Source: Bacillota bacterium (GTDB taxonomy: Bacteria; Bacillota; Clostridia; Acetivibrionales; Acetivibrionaceae). Taken from it: a stretch of DNA of 64,000 bases. The position numbers and the translations under genes were made by a program. The notes under the pieces are model-generated. The model worked only from the letters and a program-made list of their open reading frames with translations. It searched no databases and had not been told where the DNA came from. This document shows, piece after piece, positions 33,995 to 42,754 of the stretch (within the stretch, counting starts at the first letter, position 1; each line of letters starts with the position of its first letter). Location of the stretch: assembly GCA_023421115.1 (NCBI GenBank), contig JAEZUI010000264.1:1-64000 (forward strand), written 5' to 3'.

Positions 33995-35043
33995 TGATAA
34001 ATATAGAAGAAGTAAAACGCTTTCTTATTGAATATTCAGGCCCTAAAATAAAGCTTATGGAAGTATGCGGCACTCATACCGGAAGTATAGTAAAGAATGG
34101 TATAAGATCTTTGCTGTCGCAAAATATTAAACTTGTATCAGGGCCGGGATGTCCTGTGTGTGTAACTCCCTCAAATTACATTGATTTGCTGGTGAAATAT
34201 GCTATAAGCAAGAAATATACGATTTTGTCTTTTGGCGATTTACTCAGGGTTCCTGGAACAGAAGCTTCACTTTCAGAAGCTAAAGCGTCAGAGGGCAGTG
34301 TGGAAATTATATACTCTCCCATGGATGCGGTAGAGAAGGCTCTGAATAATACCGAAAAGAATTATGTTCTAGCAGCAGTAGGATTTGAAACTACTATACC
34401 TGCTTATGCACTTTTGATTGATAAACTCGCTGAGAAGAAAATTTCAAATGTTAGGATTCTGACTAGTCTGAAAACCATTGGTCCTGCCCTTGATTGGTTA
34501 TGCAAAAATGAACCGGATATTGACGGCTTTATTGCCCCCGGGCATGTGGCTTCAGTTACCGGCATTTCGGTTTATGACTATCTGGCAAAAAAATATCATA
34601 AGCCTTTTTGTATTGCAGGCTTTGAAGCAGAACATATTTTAGTGGCTATATATGACCTTGTTGTACAGATCAGTAAAGGTAGGTATGAGGTTCATAACTT
34701 GTATAGGAGTATAGTTTCTGACAAAGGTAATCTAAAGGCCATGGAAATTATAGAGAAGTATTTTGAGCCTTCTTCTGCATATTGGAGGGGAATAGGAATT
34801 ATTGACCATTCGGGATACGTCATCCGTAAAGCTTTTATGGATTATAATATTGAAATTCCTGTAGAAGAGAAGTCCATTTATGATAAACCTAATGGATGCA
34901 GATGTGGAGAAGTTATTATCGGAAGAATAGAACCAAACGAGTGTCCTTTGTTTGGGCAAGTATGTACTCCGATTAACCCGGTTGGTCCATGTATGGTATC
35001 ACACGAAGGAACTTGCGGTATTCACTATAATCTGCGTGAATAA
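33994..35043 (+). CDS. hypD: Hydrogenase maturation protein HypD
   Basis: A 349-residue iron-sulfur protein, the scaffold for assembling Fe(CN)2CO with HypC. The conserved motifs MEVCGTHTGSI near residue 23, SGPGCPVCVTP near residue 50, and the C-terminal cysteine-rich [4Fe-4S]-binding region (CRCGEV, CPLFGQVC, GPCMVSHEGTCG) are present. Length is normal. Confidence 0.95.
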   Translation: MINIEEVKRFLIEYSGPKIKLMEVCGTHTGSIVKNGIRSLLSQNIKLVSGPGCPVCVTPSNYIDLLVKYAISKKYTILSFGDLLRVPGTEASLSEAKASEGSVEIIYSPMDAVEKALNNTEKNYVLAAVGFETTIPAYALLIDKLAEKKISNVRILTSLKTIGPALDWLCKNEPDIDGFIAPGHVASVTGISVYDYLAKKYHKPFCIAGFEAEHILVAIYDLVVQISKGRYEVHNLYRSIVSDKGNLKAMEIIEKYFEPSSAYWRGIGIIDHSGYVIRKAFMDYNIEIPVEEKSIYDKPNGCRCGEVIIGRIEPNECPLFGQVCTPINPVGPCMVSHEGTCGIHYNLRE

Positions 35044-35078
35044 ATTATTTGTATATATAGGAAAGTAAGGTGGAAATT

Positions 35079-36077
35079 TTGGGAGAAAGTCAAAAGATAA
35101 CAATGGCACATGGAAGTGGCGGAAGTGCGACAAGAAAGCTTGTAGGAGAATTATTTCAAAGATATTTCGGAAATGATGCATTGGATAAGATGGAAGATGC
35201 TGCCGTACTAGAGGTTCCTAGTGGGAAAATTGCATATACCACCGATTCTTTTGTTGTCACTCCGATTTTTTTTCAAGGTGGTGATATTGGCAAATTATCA
35301 GTATGTGGCACTCTAAATGATCTTCTTGTTATGGGAGCAGCACCTAAGTACCTTACAGCTGGATTTATCCTTGAAGAAGGTATGGATATGAAGGATTTGG
35401 AGGAAATTGTTAGGTCAATGGCTATTACAGCAAGAGATACGGGAATAAAGATTGTGGCCGGAGATACAAAAGTAATTGAAGGACATGGTGGAATATATAT
35501 AAATACCTCAGGCATTGGATTTATTGATCAAAATCCGCTTCATACATCAAATGTAAAGCCGGGAGATACTGTAATTATAAGCGGGGCTCTAGGTAATCAC
35601 CATGCCTGTATATTGTCCCGACGAATGAACATAAAAAATACAATCAGCAGCGACTGTGCTTATCTTGGTGAAATGGTGCAAAACTTAATAAAAGAGGGTA
35701 TACAAATAAAGACCATGAGAGATGTCACCAGGGGTGGACTAGCCACTGTATTGAATGAAATTGCTGATGGCTCTGATACTACTATTAATTTGCTGGAAGA
35801 AAGTGTTCCTGTTGATCCAGAAGTGAAAAGCTTTTGCGACATATTAGGACTTGATCCACTCTATATGGCCAATGAGGGTAAACTAGTCTGTTTTGTCCCA
35901 CAGGAAGATGCTCATAAGGCTCTAAATATTATAAAAAACAGTAGATATGGAGAGAAGGCGGCAATAGTTGCTAAAGTTTTGAAACGCGAAGATGTTGCTG
36001 TTACTGTTACTACCAGAATTGGCGGTATAAGAATTTTGAAGGTACTTCAAGGTGAAGGGCTTCCGAGGATTTGCTAA
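35079..36077 (+). CDS. hypE: Hydrogenase expression/formation protein HypE
   Basis: A 332-residue AIR-synthase/SelD-like enzyme that dehydrates the carbamoyl group carried on its C-terminal cysteine to thiocyanate. MAHGSGGSATRKL near the N-terminus and the C-terminal LPRIC are diagnostic of HypE and exclude SelD. TTG 35079 is preferred, being 6 nt after AAGGTGG; GTG 35070 is the alternative. It is the last gene of the ech-hyp run, and no endopeptidase gene follows. Confidence 0.94.
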   Translation: MGESQKITMAHGSGGSATRKLVGELFQRYFGNDALDKMEDAAVLEVPSGKIAYTTDSFVVTPIFFQGGDIGKLSVCGTLNDLLVMGAAPKYLTAGFILEEGMDMKDLEEIVRSMAITARDTGIKIVAGDTKVIEGHGGIYINTSGIGFIDQNPLHTSNVKPGDTVIISGALGNHHACILSRRMNIKNTISSDCAYLGEMVQNLIKEGIQIKTMRDVTRGGLATVLNEIADGSDTTINLLEESVPVDPEVKSFCDILGLDPLYMANEGKLVCFVPQEDAHKALNIIKNSRYGEKAAIVAKVLKREDVAVTVTTRIGGIRILKVLQGEGLPRIC

Positions 36078-36092
36078 TTGATATAAAAGATA

Positions 36093-36121
36093 TTGACAGA
36101 ATAGATATATAGTATTATAAT
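36093..36121 (+). promoter_or_regulatory. SigA promoter of NAD-salvage operon
   Basis: Perfect TTGACA (36093-36098) and TATAAT (36116-36121) with 17-nt spacing. Inverted copies of ATTGATAT flank it at 36077-36084 and 36140-36147 and could be operator half-sites for the Nudix regulator; that part is speculative. Confidence 0.85.
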
Positions 36122-36165
36122 GATAATAACAAAAAGATAATATCAATGACGGCGAGGTTGAAAAA

Positions 36166-37080
36166 ATGGATAAAAATAAACTGAAAAATAAACAAGGGCT
36201 TACGGAAGAAGAATTTTTAAAAACTTATGATGCCGGTAAGTATGAGAGACCTTCAGTTACTGTGGATATGCTTATTTTTACTGTAACTGACGAGGAAAAG
36301 AAGAGTTACAGGAAGCTTCCGGAAAAAGTATTAAGGCTGCTGATGATAAAAAGAGGCGACCATCCATATATAGGTCAATGGGCTCTTCCCGGGGGCTTTG
36401 TGAACATGGATGAGAGCATGGATGAGGCAGCACGAAGGGAATTGAAAGAGGAAACCAACATTGACTATATATATATGGAACAGCTTTATACATGGGGAGA
36501 TGTTGGCAGAGATCCAAGGACAAGAGTAATAAGTACATCCTACATGTCTCTAGTTGACAGTCATACTCTTGATGTAAAAGCCGACGATGATGCCGATGAT
36601 GCAAAGTGGTTTACCGTCTTATGCAAATTGTATCAAGAGCAAAAAACGGTGATACCGACAGGATATATTTTACAAAGACTTTTTAAATTAACTCTTTCAA
36701 ATGAGGATGATATCCTCTCGGCAACTGTTAAAATAGTGAAAACGGTTGAAAACAGAATAACTAAAATTGAAAGAGAAATTATTGAATCGGAGGGCATAGC
36801 CTTTGATCATGCGAAAATAATTGAATATGGAATTGAAAGGCTTAGAAATAAAATAGAATATACCGACATCGCATTCAACCTTATGCCCGAACTTTTTACA
36901 TTGACGGAGCTTCAACAAGTATATGAAATTATCCTTGATACCGAACTTTTAAAGGCTAATTTCCGAAGAAAGATTTCAGATATGGTTATTGAAACCAATG
37001 AATATACAAAAGATGCAGGTCACAGACCTTCAAAATTGTTCAGATTTGATCCAAACTGGCAGAATGTTTTAGAGGCGTAA
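36166..37080 (+). CDS. nrtR: NrtR-like Nudix-winged-helix regulator of NAD metabolism
   Basis: A 304-residue protein. Residues about 28-150 form a Nudix domain whose box (G77-x5-E83-x7-R91-E92-L93-x-E95-E96-x-N98) keeps all metal-binding glutamates, with Asn for the usual Gly at 98. The C-terminal part includes LMPELFTLTELQQVYEIILD and FRRKISDMV, typical of the winged-helix DNA-binding half of NrtR, which senses ADP-ribose or related nucleotides and controls NAD genes. It heads an operon with nicotinamidase and nicotinate phosphoribosyltransferase genes. The intact box leaves open real ADP-ribose hydrolase activity. It is longer than the about 220-250 residues of typical NrtR, with an insert at about 155-210. 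Confidence 0.8.
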   Translation: MDKNKLKNKQGLTEEEFLKTYDAGKYERPSVTVDMLIFTVTDEEKKSYRKLPEKVLRLLMIKRGDHPYIGQWALPGGFVNMDESMDEAARRELKEETNIDYIYMEQLYTWGDVGRDPRTRVISTSYMSLVDSHTLDVKADDDADDAKWFTVLCKLYQEQKTVIPTGYILQRLFKLTLSNEDDILSATVKIVKTVENRITKIEREIIESEGIAFDHAKIIEYGIERLRNKIEYTDIAFNLMPELFTLTELQQVYEIILDTELLKANFRRKISDMVIETNEYTKDAGHRPSKLFRFDPNWQNVLEA

Positions 37081-37103
37081 AAAAGTGAAAGGGGATGATT
37101 GAT

Positions 37104-37778
37104 ATGAAAAAAATTAACAGGGATGAATTTATTAAAAGAAGTGCACAGACTATAAAAGAAATGCTTGATATGCTGGAAGGATTAGACGGTATTAAGCTGA
37201 AAGATCTAAAGGGAGAGCAAACAGCTCTATTCATAGTAGATATGATAAATGGCTTTGCAAGGGAAGGTGCTTTAAAAAGCCAAAGGGTAGAGGAGTTGAT
37301 ACCTGAAATAGTTAGTTTATCAAAAAAGTGTGATGAATTGGGAATTCAAAAACTTGTATTTGCAGATTGCCATACCGATGCATCACCGGAATTCGGTGCA
37401 TATCCCAAACACTGTATGGAGGGAACAACTGAGGCAGAAGTGGTTGATGAAATTAAAGAGGTTGGAGGCTTCAAACTTATAGAAAAGAATTCAACCAACG
37501 GTTTTCATGAAGAAGAATTTAAAAAATGGTTTAATGAAAATCCGCAGATAACAAATTTTGTCGTCACCGGTGATTGTACGGATATATGCGTTCAGCAGTT
37601 TGCAATAACACTAAAAACCTGGTTTAATATGCAAAACAAGAATTATAGGGTAATTGTTCCGATAAATGCTGTTGATACTTATGATTTAGGAGTTCATAAC
37701 GGTGACTTGTTAAACGTTATGGCATTTTATAATATGATAATTAATGGAGTAGAAGTAGTTAGGGATATTGAAGTATAA
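37104..37778 (+). CDS. pncA: Nicotinamidase (isochorismatase family)
   Basis: A 224-residue cysteine hydrolase that should deamidate nicotinamide to nicotinate. The catalytic triad D46 (LFIVDMINGF), K128 (LIEKNS) and C162 (GDCTDICVQ) is present, and the metal-site segment FADCHTDASPEFGAYPKHC is typical. ATG 37104 is preferred, about 7 nt after AAAGGGGATGA; ATG 37095 falls within the ribosome site. Its TAA is followed at once by pncB, which uses nicotinate, supporting the assignment over other isochorismatase-family enzymes. Confidence 0.88.
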   Translation: MKKINRDEFIKRSAQTIKEMLDMLEGLDGIKLKDLKGEQTALFIVDMINGFAREGALKSQRVEELIPEIVSLSKKCDELGIQKLVFADCHTDASPEFGAYPKHCMEGTTEAEVVDEIKEVGGFKLIEKNSTNGFHEEEFKKWFNENPQITNFVVTGDCTDICVQQFAITLKTWFNMQNKNYRVIVPINAVDTYDLGVHNGDLLNVMAFYNMIINGVEVVRDIEV

Positions 37779-37813
37779 TGTTTCTTGGCAAAAGTATACA
37801 GGGGGTTGTTGAA

Positions 37814-39256
37814 ATGGAAAAGATAAATTTGACTATGTTGACTGACTTTTATGAATTGACTATGGCTAACGGTTATTTTAGAAACGGTTTTAAAGATAAA
37901 GTTGCTTACTTCGATATGTTTTTCAGGAAAGTGCCCGACGGGGGAGGCTTTGCCATAATGGCAGGTGTAGAACAGCTTATTGAATACCTGAAAAACCTTA
38001 GGTTTAGTGAGAAGGATATAGAGTATCTGAGAAGTAAGAAGATATTTTGTGAAGAGTTTTTGGGATATCTTAAAAACTTTGAATTTAGTTGTGATGTATG
38101 GGCTGTACCCGAAGGCACTCCCATATTTCCAAACGAACCGGTGGTAACAGTCAGGGGGCCTGTTATAGAAGCACAGTTTATTGAGACTATGATACTCTTG
38201 ACCATTAATCATCAGAGTCTTATAGCAACAAAAGCCAACCGTATTGTTAGAGCAGCTCAGGGGCGTAGTGTGATGGAGTTCGGTTCTAGGAGAGCCCAGG
38301 GTTATGACGGTGCAATTTACGGAGCAAGGGCGGCTTACATCGGAGGGTGTGTGGGGACAGCGTGTACTATTGCAGAGAGGGATTTTGAAATTCCGGCGAT
38401 AGGTACTATGGCTCACAGCTGGATTCAAATGTTTCCTTCAGAGCTGGAAGCATTTAAAGCATATGCAAAAGCATATCCCGATAATTGTACACTCCTTGTT
38501 GATACTTACAATGTACTTAAATCTGGGGTACCTAATGCAATAAAAGTGTTTAATGAAGTATTGGTTCCGAAGGGATTTAGGCCAAAGGGAATAAGGATAG
38601 ACTCGGGAGATATTACATATCTGTCAAAGGAAGCTAGAAAAATGTTGGATGAAGCAGGGTTTAACGATTGTGGAATTGTTGCCTCCAATTCTCTAGATGA
38701 ATATATTATCCGTGACATACTTATTCAAGGTGCAAAAGTAGATTTGTTCGGTGTGGGCGAGAGGCTCATAACTTCAAAATCCGAGCCTGTATTTGGGGGA
38801 GTATATAAGCTTGTGGCACTTGAAGAAAACGAAAATATTATCCCTAAAATAAAGCTCAGTGAAAATGTGACAAAAATAACCAATCCTGGTTTCAAAGAAC
38901 TCTGGAGACTTTTTGACAAAAAGACAGGAAAAGCTATTGCAGATGTTTTAACTACTCACGGTGAAGTCATTGATGACAGCAAACCTTATGAGATATTTGA
39001 CCCCGAGCACACCTGGAAGAGAAAAATAATAACCGACTTTTATGCAAAAAGGCTGCAAGAGAAGATTTTCGATAAAGGCACATGTGTGTATGAAAGCCCA
39101 AAACTTAAGGAAATTAAGGACTATTGCCTGGAGCAGATAAATAATCTGTGGGATGAAGTTAAGAGATTTGAAAACCCACACGTTTATTATGTTGATTTGT
39201 CTACAGCTTTATGGGAGATGAAGCAGCGATTGCTCAGGGAGTACTCAGTAAATTAG
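37814..39256 (+). CDS. pncB: Nicotinate phosphoribosyltransferase
   Basis: A 480-residue enzyme that makes nicotinate mononucleotide from nicotinate and PRPP (Preiss-Handler pathway). Motifs include NLTMLTDFYELTMANGYF at the N-terminus, SVMEFGSRRAQGYDGAIYGA, TMAHSWIQMFPSE with the conserved histidine, and IRIDSGDITYLS. ATG 37814 matches the family start and has CAGGGGG upstream; the frame is open from 37778. Last gene of the NAD-salvage operon; a dispersed repeat motif begins 4 nt after its stop. Confidence 0.94.
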   Translation: MEKINLTMLTDFYELTMANGYFRNGFKDKVAYFDMFFRKVPDGGGFAIMAGVEQLIEYLKNLRFSEKDIEYLRSKKIFCEEFLGYLKNFEFSCDVWAVPEGTPIFPNEPVVTVRGPVIEAQFIETMILLTINHQSLIATKANRIVRAAQGRSVMEFGSRRAQGYDGAIYGARAAYIGGCVGTACTIAERDFEIPAIGTMAHSWIQMFPSELEAFKAYAKAYPDNCTLLVDTYNVLKSGVPNAIKVFNEVLVPKGFRPKGIRIDSGDITYLSKEARKMLDEAGFNDCGIVASNSLDEYIIRDILIQGAKVDLFGVGERLITSKSEPVFGGVYKLVALEENENIIPKIKLSENVTKITNPGFKELWRLFDKKTGKAIADVLTTHGEVIDDSKPYEIFDPEHTWKRKIITDFYAKRLQEKIFDKGTCVYESPKLKEIKDYCLEQINNLWDEVKRFENPHVYYVDLSTALWEMKQRLLREYSVN

Positions 39257-39260
39257 AGTA

Positions 39261-39287
39261 ATTGTATAGGTTATTTTTTGAAATGGC
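39261..39287 (+). repeat. Dispersed 27-nt intergenic motif (copy 2)
   Basis: Identical over 27 nt to 42724-42750 and, over its last 21 nt, one mismatch from 13602-13622. The core is TAGGTTATTTTTTGAAATGG. It starts 4 nt after the pncB stop. No inverted arm is seen beside this copy. Confidence 0.7.
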
Positions 39288-39509
39288 CTAATATAATGAT
39301 TAAGCAAAAAAAATATGGGTAAATTATATAAGCAATTCAGTTTTTATTAAAATGAATATTATTAAGTCAAGACTTTCATAGCAATGATAATTTTTTACAC
39401 GTTCTATTATAGCTGTATATGAGTTACTGCTAAGTGTTATGTGTTAATTTAAATTAGTAAGTGTTACTCTGACGAATTATAAATTTGCAGGAAAAACATA
39501 AAACACTTG

Positions 39510-39538
39510 TTGAAATTTAAATGATTTTGTGGTAGCAT
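39510..39538 (+). promoter_or_regulatory. Probable promoter of pckA
   Basis: TTGAAA (39510-39515), 17-nt spacer, TAGCAT (39533-39538), with a TG at 39530-39531 forming an extended -10. The leader would be about 125 nt. Confidence 0.6.
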
Positions 39539-39671
39539 GTTAGTTAGTGAAAAAATTAACTAATTCACAATTTACTCCAGTACATTACCGAATATATACA
39601 TTTCGGTTATCCTAATTCTGTTATTGCAATTTAGCAATAGTATATTAACACTATTTGAAGGGAGAATTTTA

Positions 39672-41465
39672 ATGAGCACAAACAATCAAAAATTATTAGC
39701 TTGGGTAAAAGAAGTGGCTGATATGTGTCAGCCTGACCAGATTTACTGGTGTGATGGTTCGGAAGAAGAAAACCAACGTCTTCTGAAAGAAATGGTAGAT
39801 GCAGGAATGGCTACTCCGCTTAATCCTGAAAAACGTCCGGGATGTTATCTCTTCCGCAGTGATGCGTCTGACGTAGCACGTGTAGAAGACAGGACTTATA
39901 TTGCTTCTAAAAAGCAAGAAGATTCAGGTCCTACAAACAATTGGGTTGATCCTAATGAATTAAAAGCTACAATGAGAGAACTTTACAAAGGTTGCATGAA
40001 GGGAAGAACAATGTATGTTATACCTTTCTCGATGGGACCTATAGGTTCACCAATATCGAAGATAGGTGTTGAATTGACTGACAGCCCTTATGTTGTAGTT
40101 AACATGCGTATAATGACTCGTATAGGCAGTAAGGTTTTAGAAACACTAGGTGACGGAGAATATGTTCCTTGCTTACACTCAGTAGGCGCTCCTTTAGCGG
40201 AAGGACAAAAAGATTCATCATGGCCTTGTGCACCAATTGAAAAGAAATACATCAGCCACTTTCCAGAGGAAAGAACAATATGGTCTTTCGGTTCAGGATA
40301 CGGCGGAAATGCTCTTTTAGGTAAGAAGTGTTTTGCACTTCGTATAGCTTCTTCTATAGCTCGTGAAGAAGGCTGGCTTGCTGAGCATATGCTTATTCTT
40401 CGTATTACAGATCCAAAAGGTAATGTAAAATATATAGCTGGTGCTTTCCCAAGTGCATGCGGTAAGACAAATCTTGCAATGCTTGTACCAACTATTCCTG
40501 GATGGAAAGTTGAAACAATAGGTGATGACATAGCTTGGATGAAATATGGTAAAGATGGACGCTTGTACGCTATAAATCCTGAAGCAGGATTCTTTGGTGT
40601 TGCTCCTGGTACTTCCATGGATTCAAATCCAAGTGCTATGAAGAGTATAGATAAGAACACAATATTCACAAACGTTGGTTTGACTGACGATGGTGATGTT
40701 TGGTGGGAAGGTATCGGCTATGATGCTCCTTCACATCTTGTTGACTGGAAAAGTAAGGATTGGGCACCGGGTTCTGAAACTCCTGCAGCTCATCCAAACG
40801 CTCGTTTTACAGCACCTGCAAGTCAGTGTCCTGTAATTGCACCTGAGTGGGAAGATCCTAATGGTGTGCCTATTTCAGCAATCCTTGTAGGTGGACGTCG
40901 TCCAAGTACTATTCCATTGGTACATGAAAGCTTTGACTGGGAGCATGGTGTATTTATGGGTTCAATCATGGGTTCAGAAATAACTGCAGCTGCTATTTCC
41001 AACAATATCGGTCAAGTACGTCGTGACCCATTTGCTATGTTACCATTCATAGGATACCATGTTGGTGATTACTTAAAGCATTGGTTGGAAGTTGGAGCAA
41101 AATCCGAAGAGGGCAAATTGCCGAAAATTTTCTATGTAAACTGGTTCCGTAAAGATAAGGATGGCAAATGGTTATGGCCTGGATATGGCGAAAACAGCCG
41201 TGTTCTTAAATGGATCTGTGAAAGAGTATCAGGAGAAGGCGAAGCTGTCAAAACTCCAATCGGTTACATGCCTACAACGGATGCAATTGATACAGCAGGA
41301 CTTGATATTAATGCAGCTGATATGGCTGAACTTCTCAAAGTTAACAAAGATGAGTGGTTGAATGAAGTTGAGTCAATCAGAAAACACTATGCTAACTATG
41401 GAGAAAAGCTTCCTAAAGAATTGGTAGCACAGTTGGATGCGTTAGAAAAGCGTTTGAAAGATTAA
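39672..41465 (+). CDS. pckG: Phosphoenolpyruvate carboxykinase (GTP)
   Basis: A 597-residue cytosolic enzyme that interconverts oxaloacetate + GTP and PEP + CO2 + GDP. It belongs to the GTP class: the substrate-loop cysteine-containing kinase motif FPSACGKTNLAML at about 260-272, YVIPFSMGPIGSP near 115, IGDDIAWMKYG and the lid-region segments PASQCPVIAPEW and LVGGRRPSTIPLVHES. ATG 39672 has GAAGGGAG upstream. In anaerobic clostridia such enzymes often run toward oxaloacetate. The coding sequence uses more GCT/CGT-type codons than its neighbours, consistent with high expression. Confidence 0.96.
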   Translation: MSTNNQKLLAWVKEVADMCQPDQIYWCDGSEEENQRLLKEMVDAGMATPLNPEKRPGCYLFRSDASDVARVEDRTYIASKKQEDSGPTNNWVDPNELKATMRELYKGCMKGRTMYVIPFSMGPIGSPISKIGVELTDSPYVVVNMRIMTRIGSKVLETLGDGEYVPCLHSVGAPLAEGQKDSSWPCAPIEKKYISHFPEERTIWSFGSGYGGNALLGKKCFALRIASSIAREEGWLAEHMLILRITDPKGNVKYIAGAFPSACGKTNLAMLVPTIPGWKVETIGDDIAWMKYGKDGRLYAINPEAGFFGVAPGTSMDSNPSAMKSIDKNTIFTNVGLTDDGDVWWEGIGYDAPSHLVDWKSKDWAPGSETPAAHPNARFTAPASQCPVIAPEWEDPNGVPISAILVGGRRPSTIPLVHESFDWEHGVFMGSIMGSEITAAAISNNIGQVRRDPFAMLPFIGYHVGDYLKHWLEVGAKSEEGKLPKIFYVNWFRKDKDGKWLWPGYGENSRVLKWICERVSGEGEAVKTPIGYMPTTDAIDTAGLDINAADMAELLKVNKDEWLNEVESIRKHYANYGEKLPKELVAQLDALEKRLKD

Positions 41466-41481
41466 TTAGTTTTTTAATATG

Positions 41482-41527
41482 AACCGGTTGACAATTCGAG
41501 TTTAAAAACTTGGTTTGTCGACCGGTT
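41482..41527 (+). terminator. Terminator of pckG
   Basis: A 13-bp stem AACCGGTTGACAA / TTGTCGACCGGTT (one G-T pair; 41482-41494 and 41515-41527) with an inner pairing GAGTTT/AAACTT in the loop, followed by a T-rich but interrupted tail. Confidence 0.75.
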
Positions 41528-41590
41528 ATTTATTTATCTTTCTTAAAGCGAAGTGAAGGAATGGCGTAATTTACCGCAAAAAGAGTATAA

Positions 41591-42565
41591 TTATGAACAG
41601 AAGTATTTAAGTATAATAAGACATATCCCTAAAGTCCAAAGGTAAAAGGCAAAAACTGAAAGTGTTGGAAATAGCGAAAATATAATTGTTCCAAGGATCA
41701 TGGCAGTTAGACCGGGCATTGTAAGTTTATTGTGAGTATCAAACTCATAAAGATCGGAGTTTGATACAAAGTGTTCGATAGGTAAGTTATCTATATAGGG
41801 GGTGCTATTGGTTTTAGTAATAGTAGGTATATAACCGGTTAATCCGCGAGCATAAATTTCCATCCATATATCATCGAAATAACCGAGATTATCTAAAGAA
41901 TTGTTATCGAAAATATAGTATAGTTCTTCATCAGCAAACAGATAATCTAAATTTTCTTTATTATTTGTATATTTGAGACTACCGTCAGTAAACAATGGGT
42001 TAGTGCTTGTATCTAAACCTGTAGCAAAATTGTAAGCAATGAGTCTCTTTATAAATATAGCACTTTTTTTGTTTAACCGGATAGGTTTATAGACCCCTTT
42101 TTTGGTAGATGCAATGTACATAATAGTGCTTTCGGCTAACGTAGTTTCATGAGGTACGAATTTGTTTGGACAAATATATGAATTTCCGTCAATATAGCAA
42201 CAAAATCCATGTTTGTCGTAGACTTTTAACCACAATTGGCCTTTATTTATTAGTTTTGATATCAAATAAATTTTATCACATCGTTTTAAACATATTTTGA
42301 TTTCAGAACCGATATCCGGTTTTTCATAACATAACAAATTATTTTCCATAACAAAGTAGTAATTATTAAGGTCTACAAGTTTGGTTTTACTGTTGATAAA
42401 GCCAATGAAAAAGTTGTTTTCAAGTACTTCAATCCATTGTTGGTCAGCATCCCAGGAGGAATAACCGAGTTCAATTACTCCCCCATCTCTTATTTTCTTT
42501 ATGGCGGTATGAGAAAATCCTTTTCCGCTGTATATATAGGTGTCACCGATGACCATTTTTTTCAT
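41591..42565 (-). CDS. SH3-like multi-repeat protein with C-terminal membrane segments, unknown
   Basis: A 324-residue protein I do not recognise as a named family. The N-terminal 140 residues look like two or more bacterial-SH3-type units (GGVIELGYSSWDADQQWIEV then FFIGFINSKTKLV; and a second KLINKGQLWLKVYDKHGFCCYI), with similar beta-rich spacing further on (GLTGYIP near 240). The C-terminus carries two hydrophobic segments (about 280-320, AMILGTIIFSLFPTLSVFAF and LWTLGICLIILKYF) that would anchor it. No signal peptide. Start ATG 42565 is about 11 nt after GTGGGG; TTG 42574 is an alternative. It lies downstream of the spore-coat transglutaminase gene on the same strand, 180 nt away. Confidence 0.65.
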   Translation of the reverse strand: MKKMVIGDTYIYSGKGFSHTAIKKIRDGGVIELGYSSWDADQQWIEVLENNFFIGFINSKTKLVDLNNYYFVMENNLLCYEKPDIGSEIKICLKRCDKIYLISKLINKGQLWLKVYDKHGFCCYIDGNSYICPNKFVPHETTLAESTIMYIASTKKGVYKPIRLNKKSAIFIKRLIAYNFATGLDTSTNPLFTDGSLKYTNNKENLDYLFADEELYYIFDNNSLDNLGYFDDIWMEIYARGLTGYIPTITKTNSTPYIDNLPIEHFVSNSDLYEFDTHNKLTMPGLTAMILGTIIFSLFPTLSVFAFYLWTLGICLIILKYFCS

Positions 42566-42687
42566 TATATACAATACCCCACAAGATTTACTAAACTTCT
42601 AATATTTTACCATAATTTATTATGAGTGTACATATATGTTCGTAAAATAGTTTTTTGTTTGGGTGACTCCAAAAAACTTGCAATTGT

Positions 42688-42750
42688 CATTTCAAAAAAT
42701 TTGATGAGCTTTGTGACCTAAATATTGTATAGGTTATTTTTTGAAATGGC
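42688..42750. repeat. Inverted-repeat element with the dispersed motif (copy 3)
   Basis: The right arm, 42724-42750, is identical to 39261-39287. Within it ATTTTTTGAAATG (42736-42748) pairs perfectly with CATTTCAAAAAAT at 42688-42700, a 13-bp stem with a 35-nt loop. It begins 4 nt past the stop of the minus-strand transglutaminase gene, so it might also serve as its 3' hairpin. Confidence 0.65.
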
Positions 42751-42754
42751 TTAA

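Larger units (their letters stand above)
39257..39671 (+). other. Intergenic region and leader before PEP carboxykinase
   Basis: Holds one copy of a dispersed 27-nt motif (39261-39287), an AT-rich gap, a promoter (39510-39538) and a 5' leader with three small inverted repeats: TTAGTTA/TAACTAA (39540-39563), ACCGAA/TTCGGT (39587-39607) and TATTGC/GCAATA (39622-39639). The first lies at the likely start site and might be an operator. Confidence 0.5.

Noticed and set aside
35079..36077. selD (selenophosphate synthetase) as partner of mnmH
   Set aside because: The C-terminal PRIC and the neighbouring hyp genes identify HypE; SelD's N-terminal Cys/Sec-Gly loop is absent.
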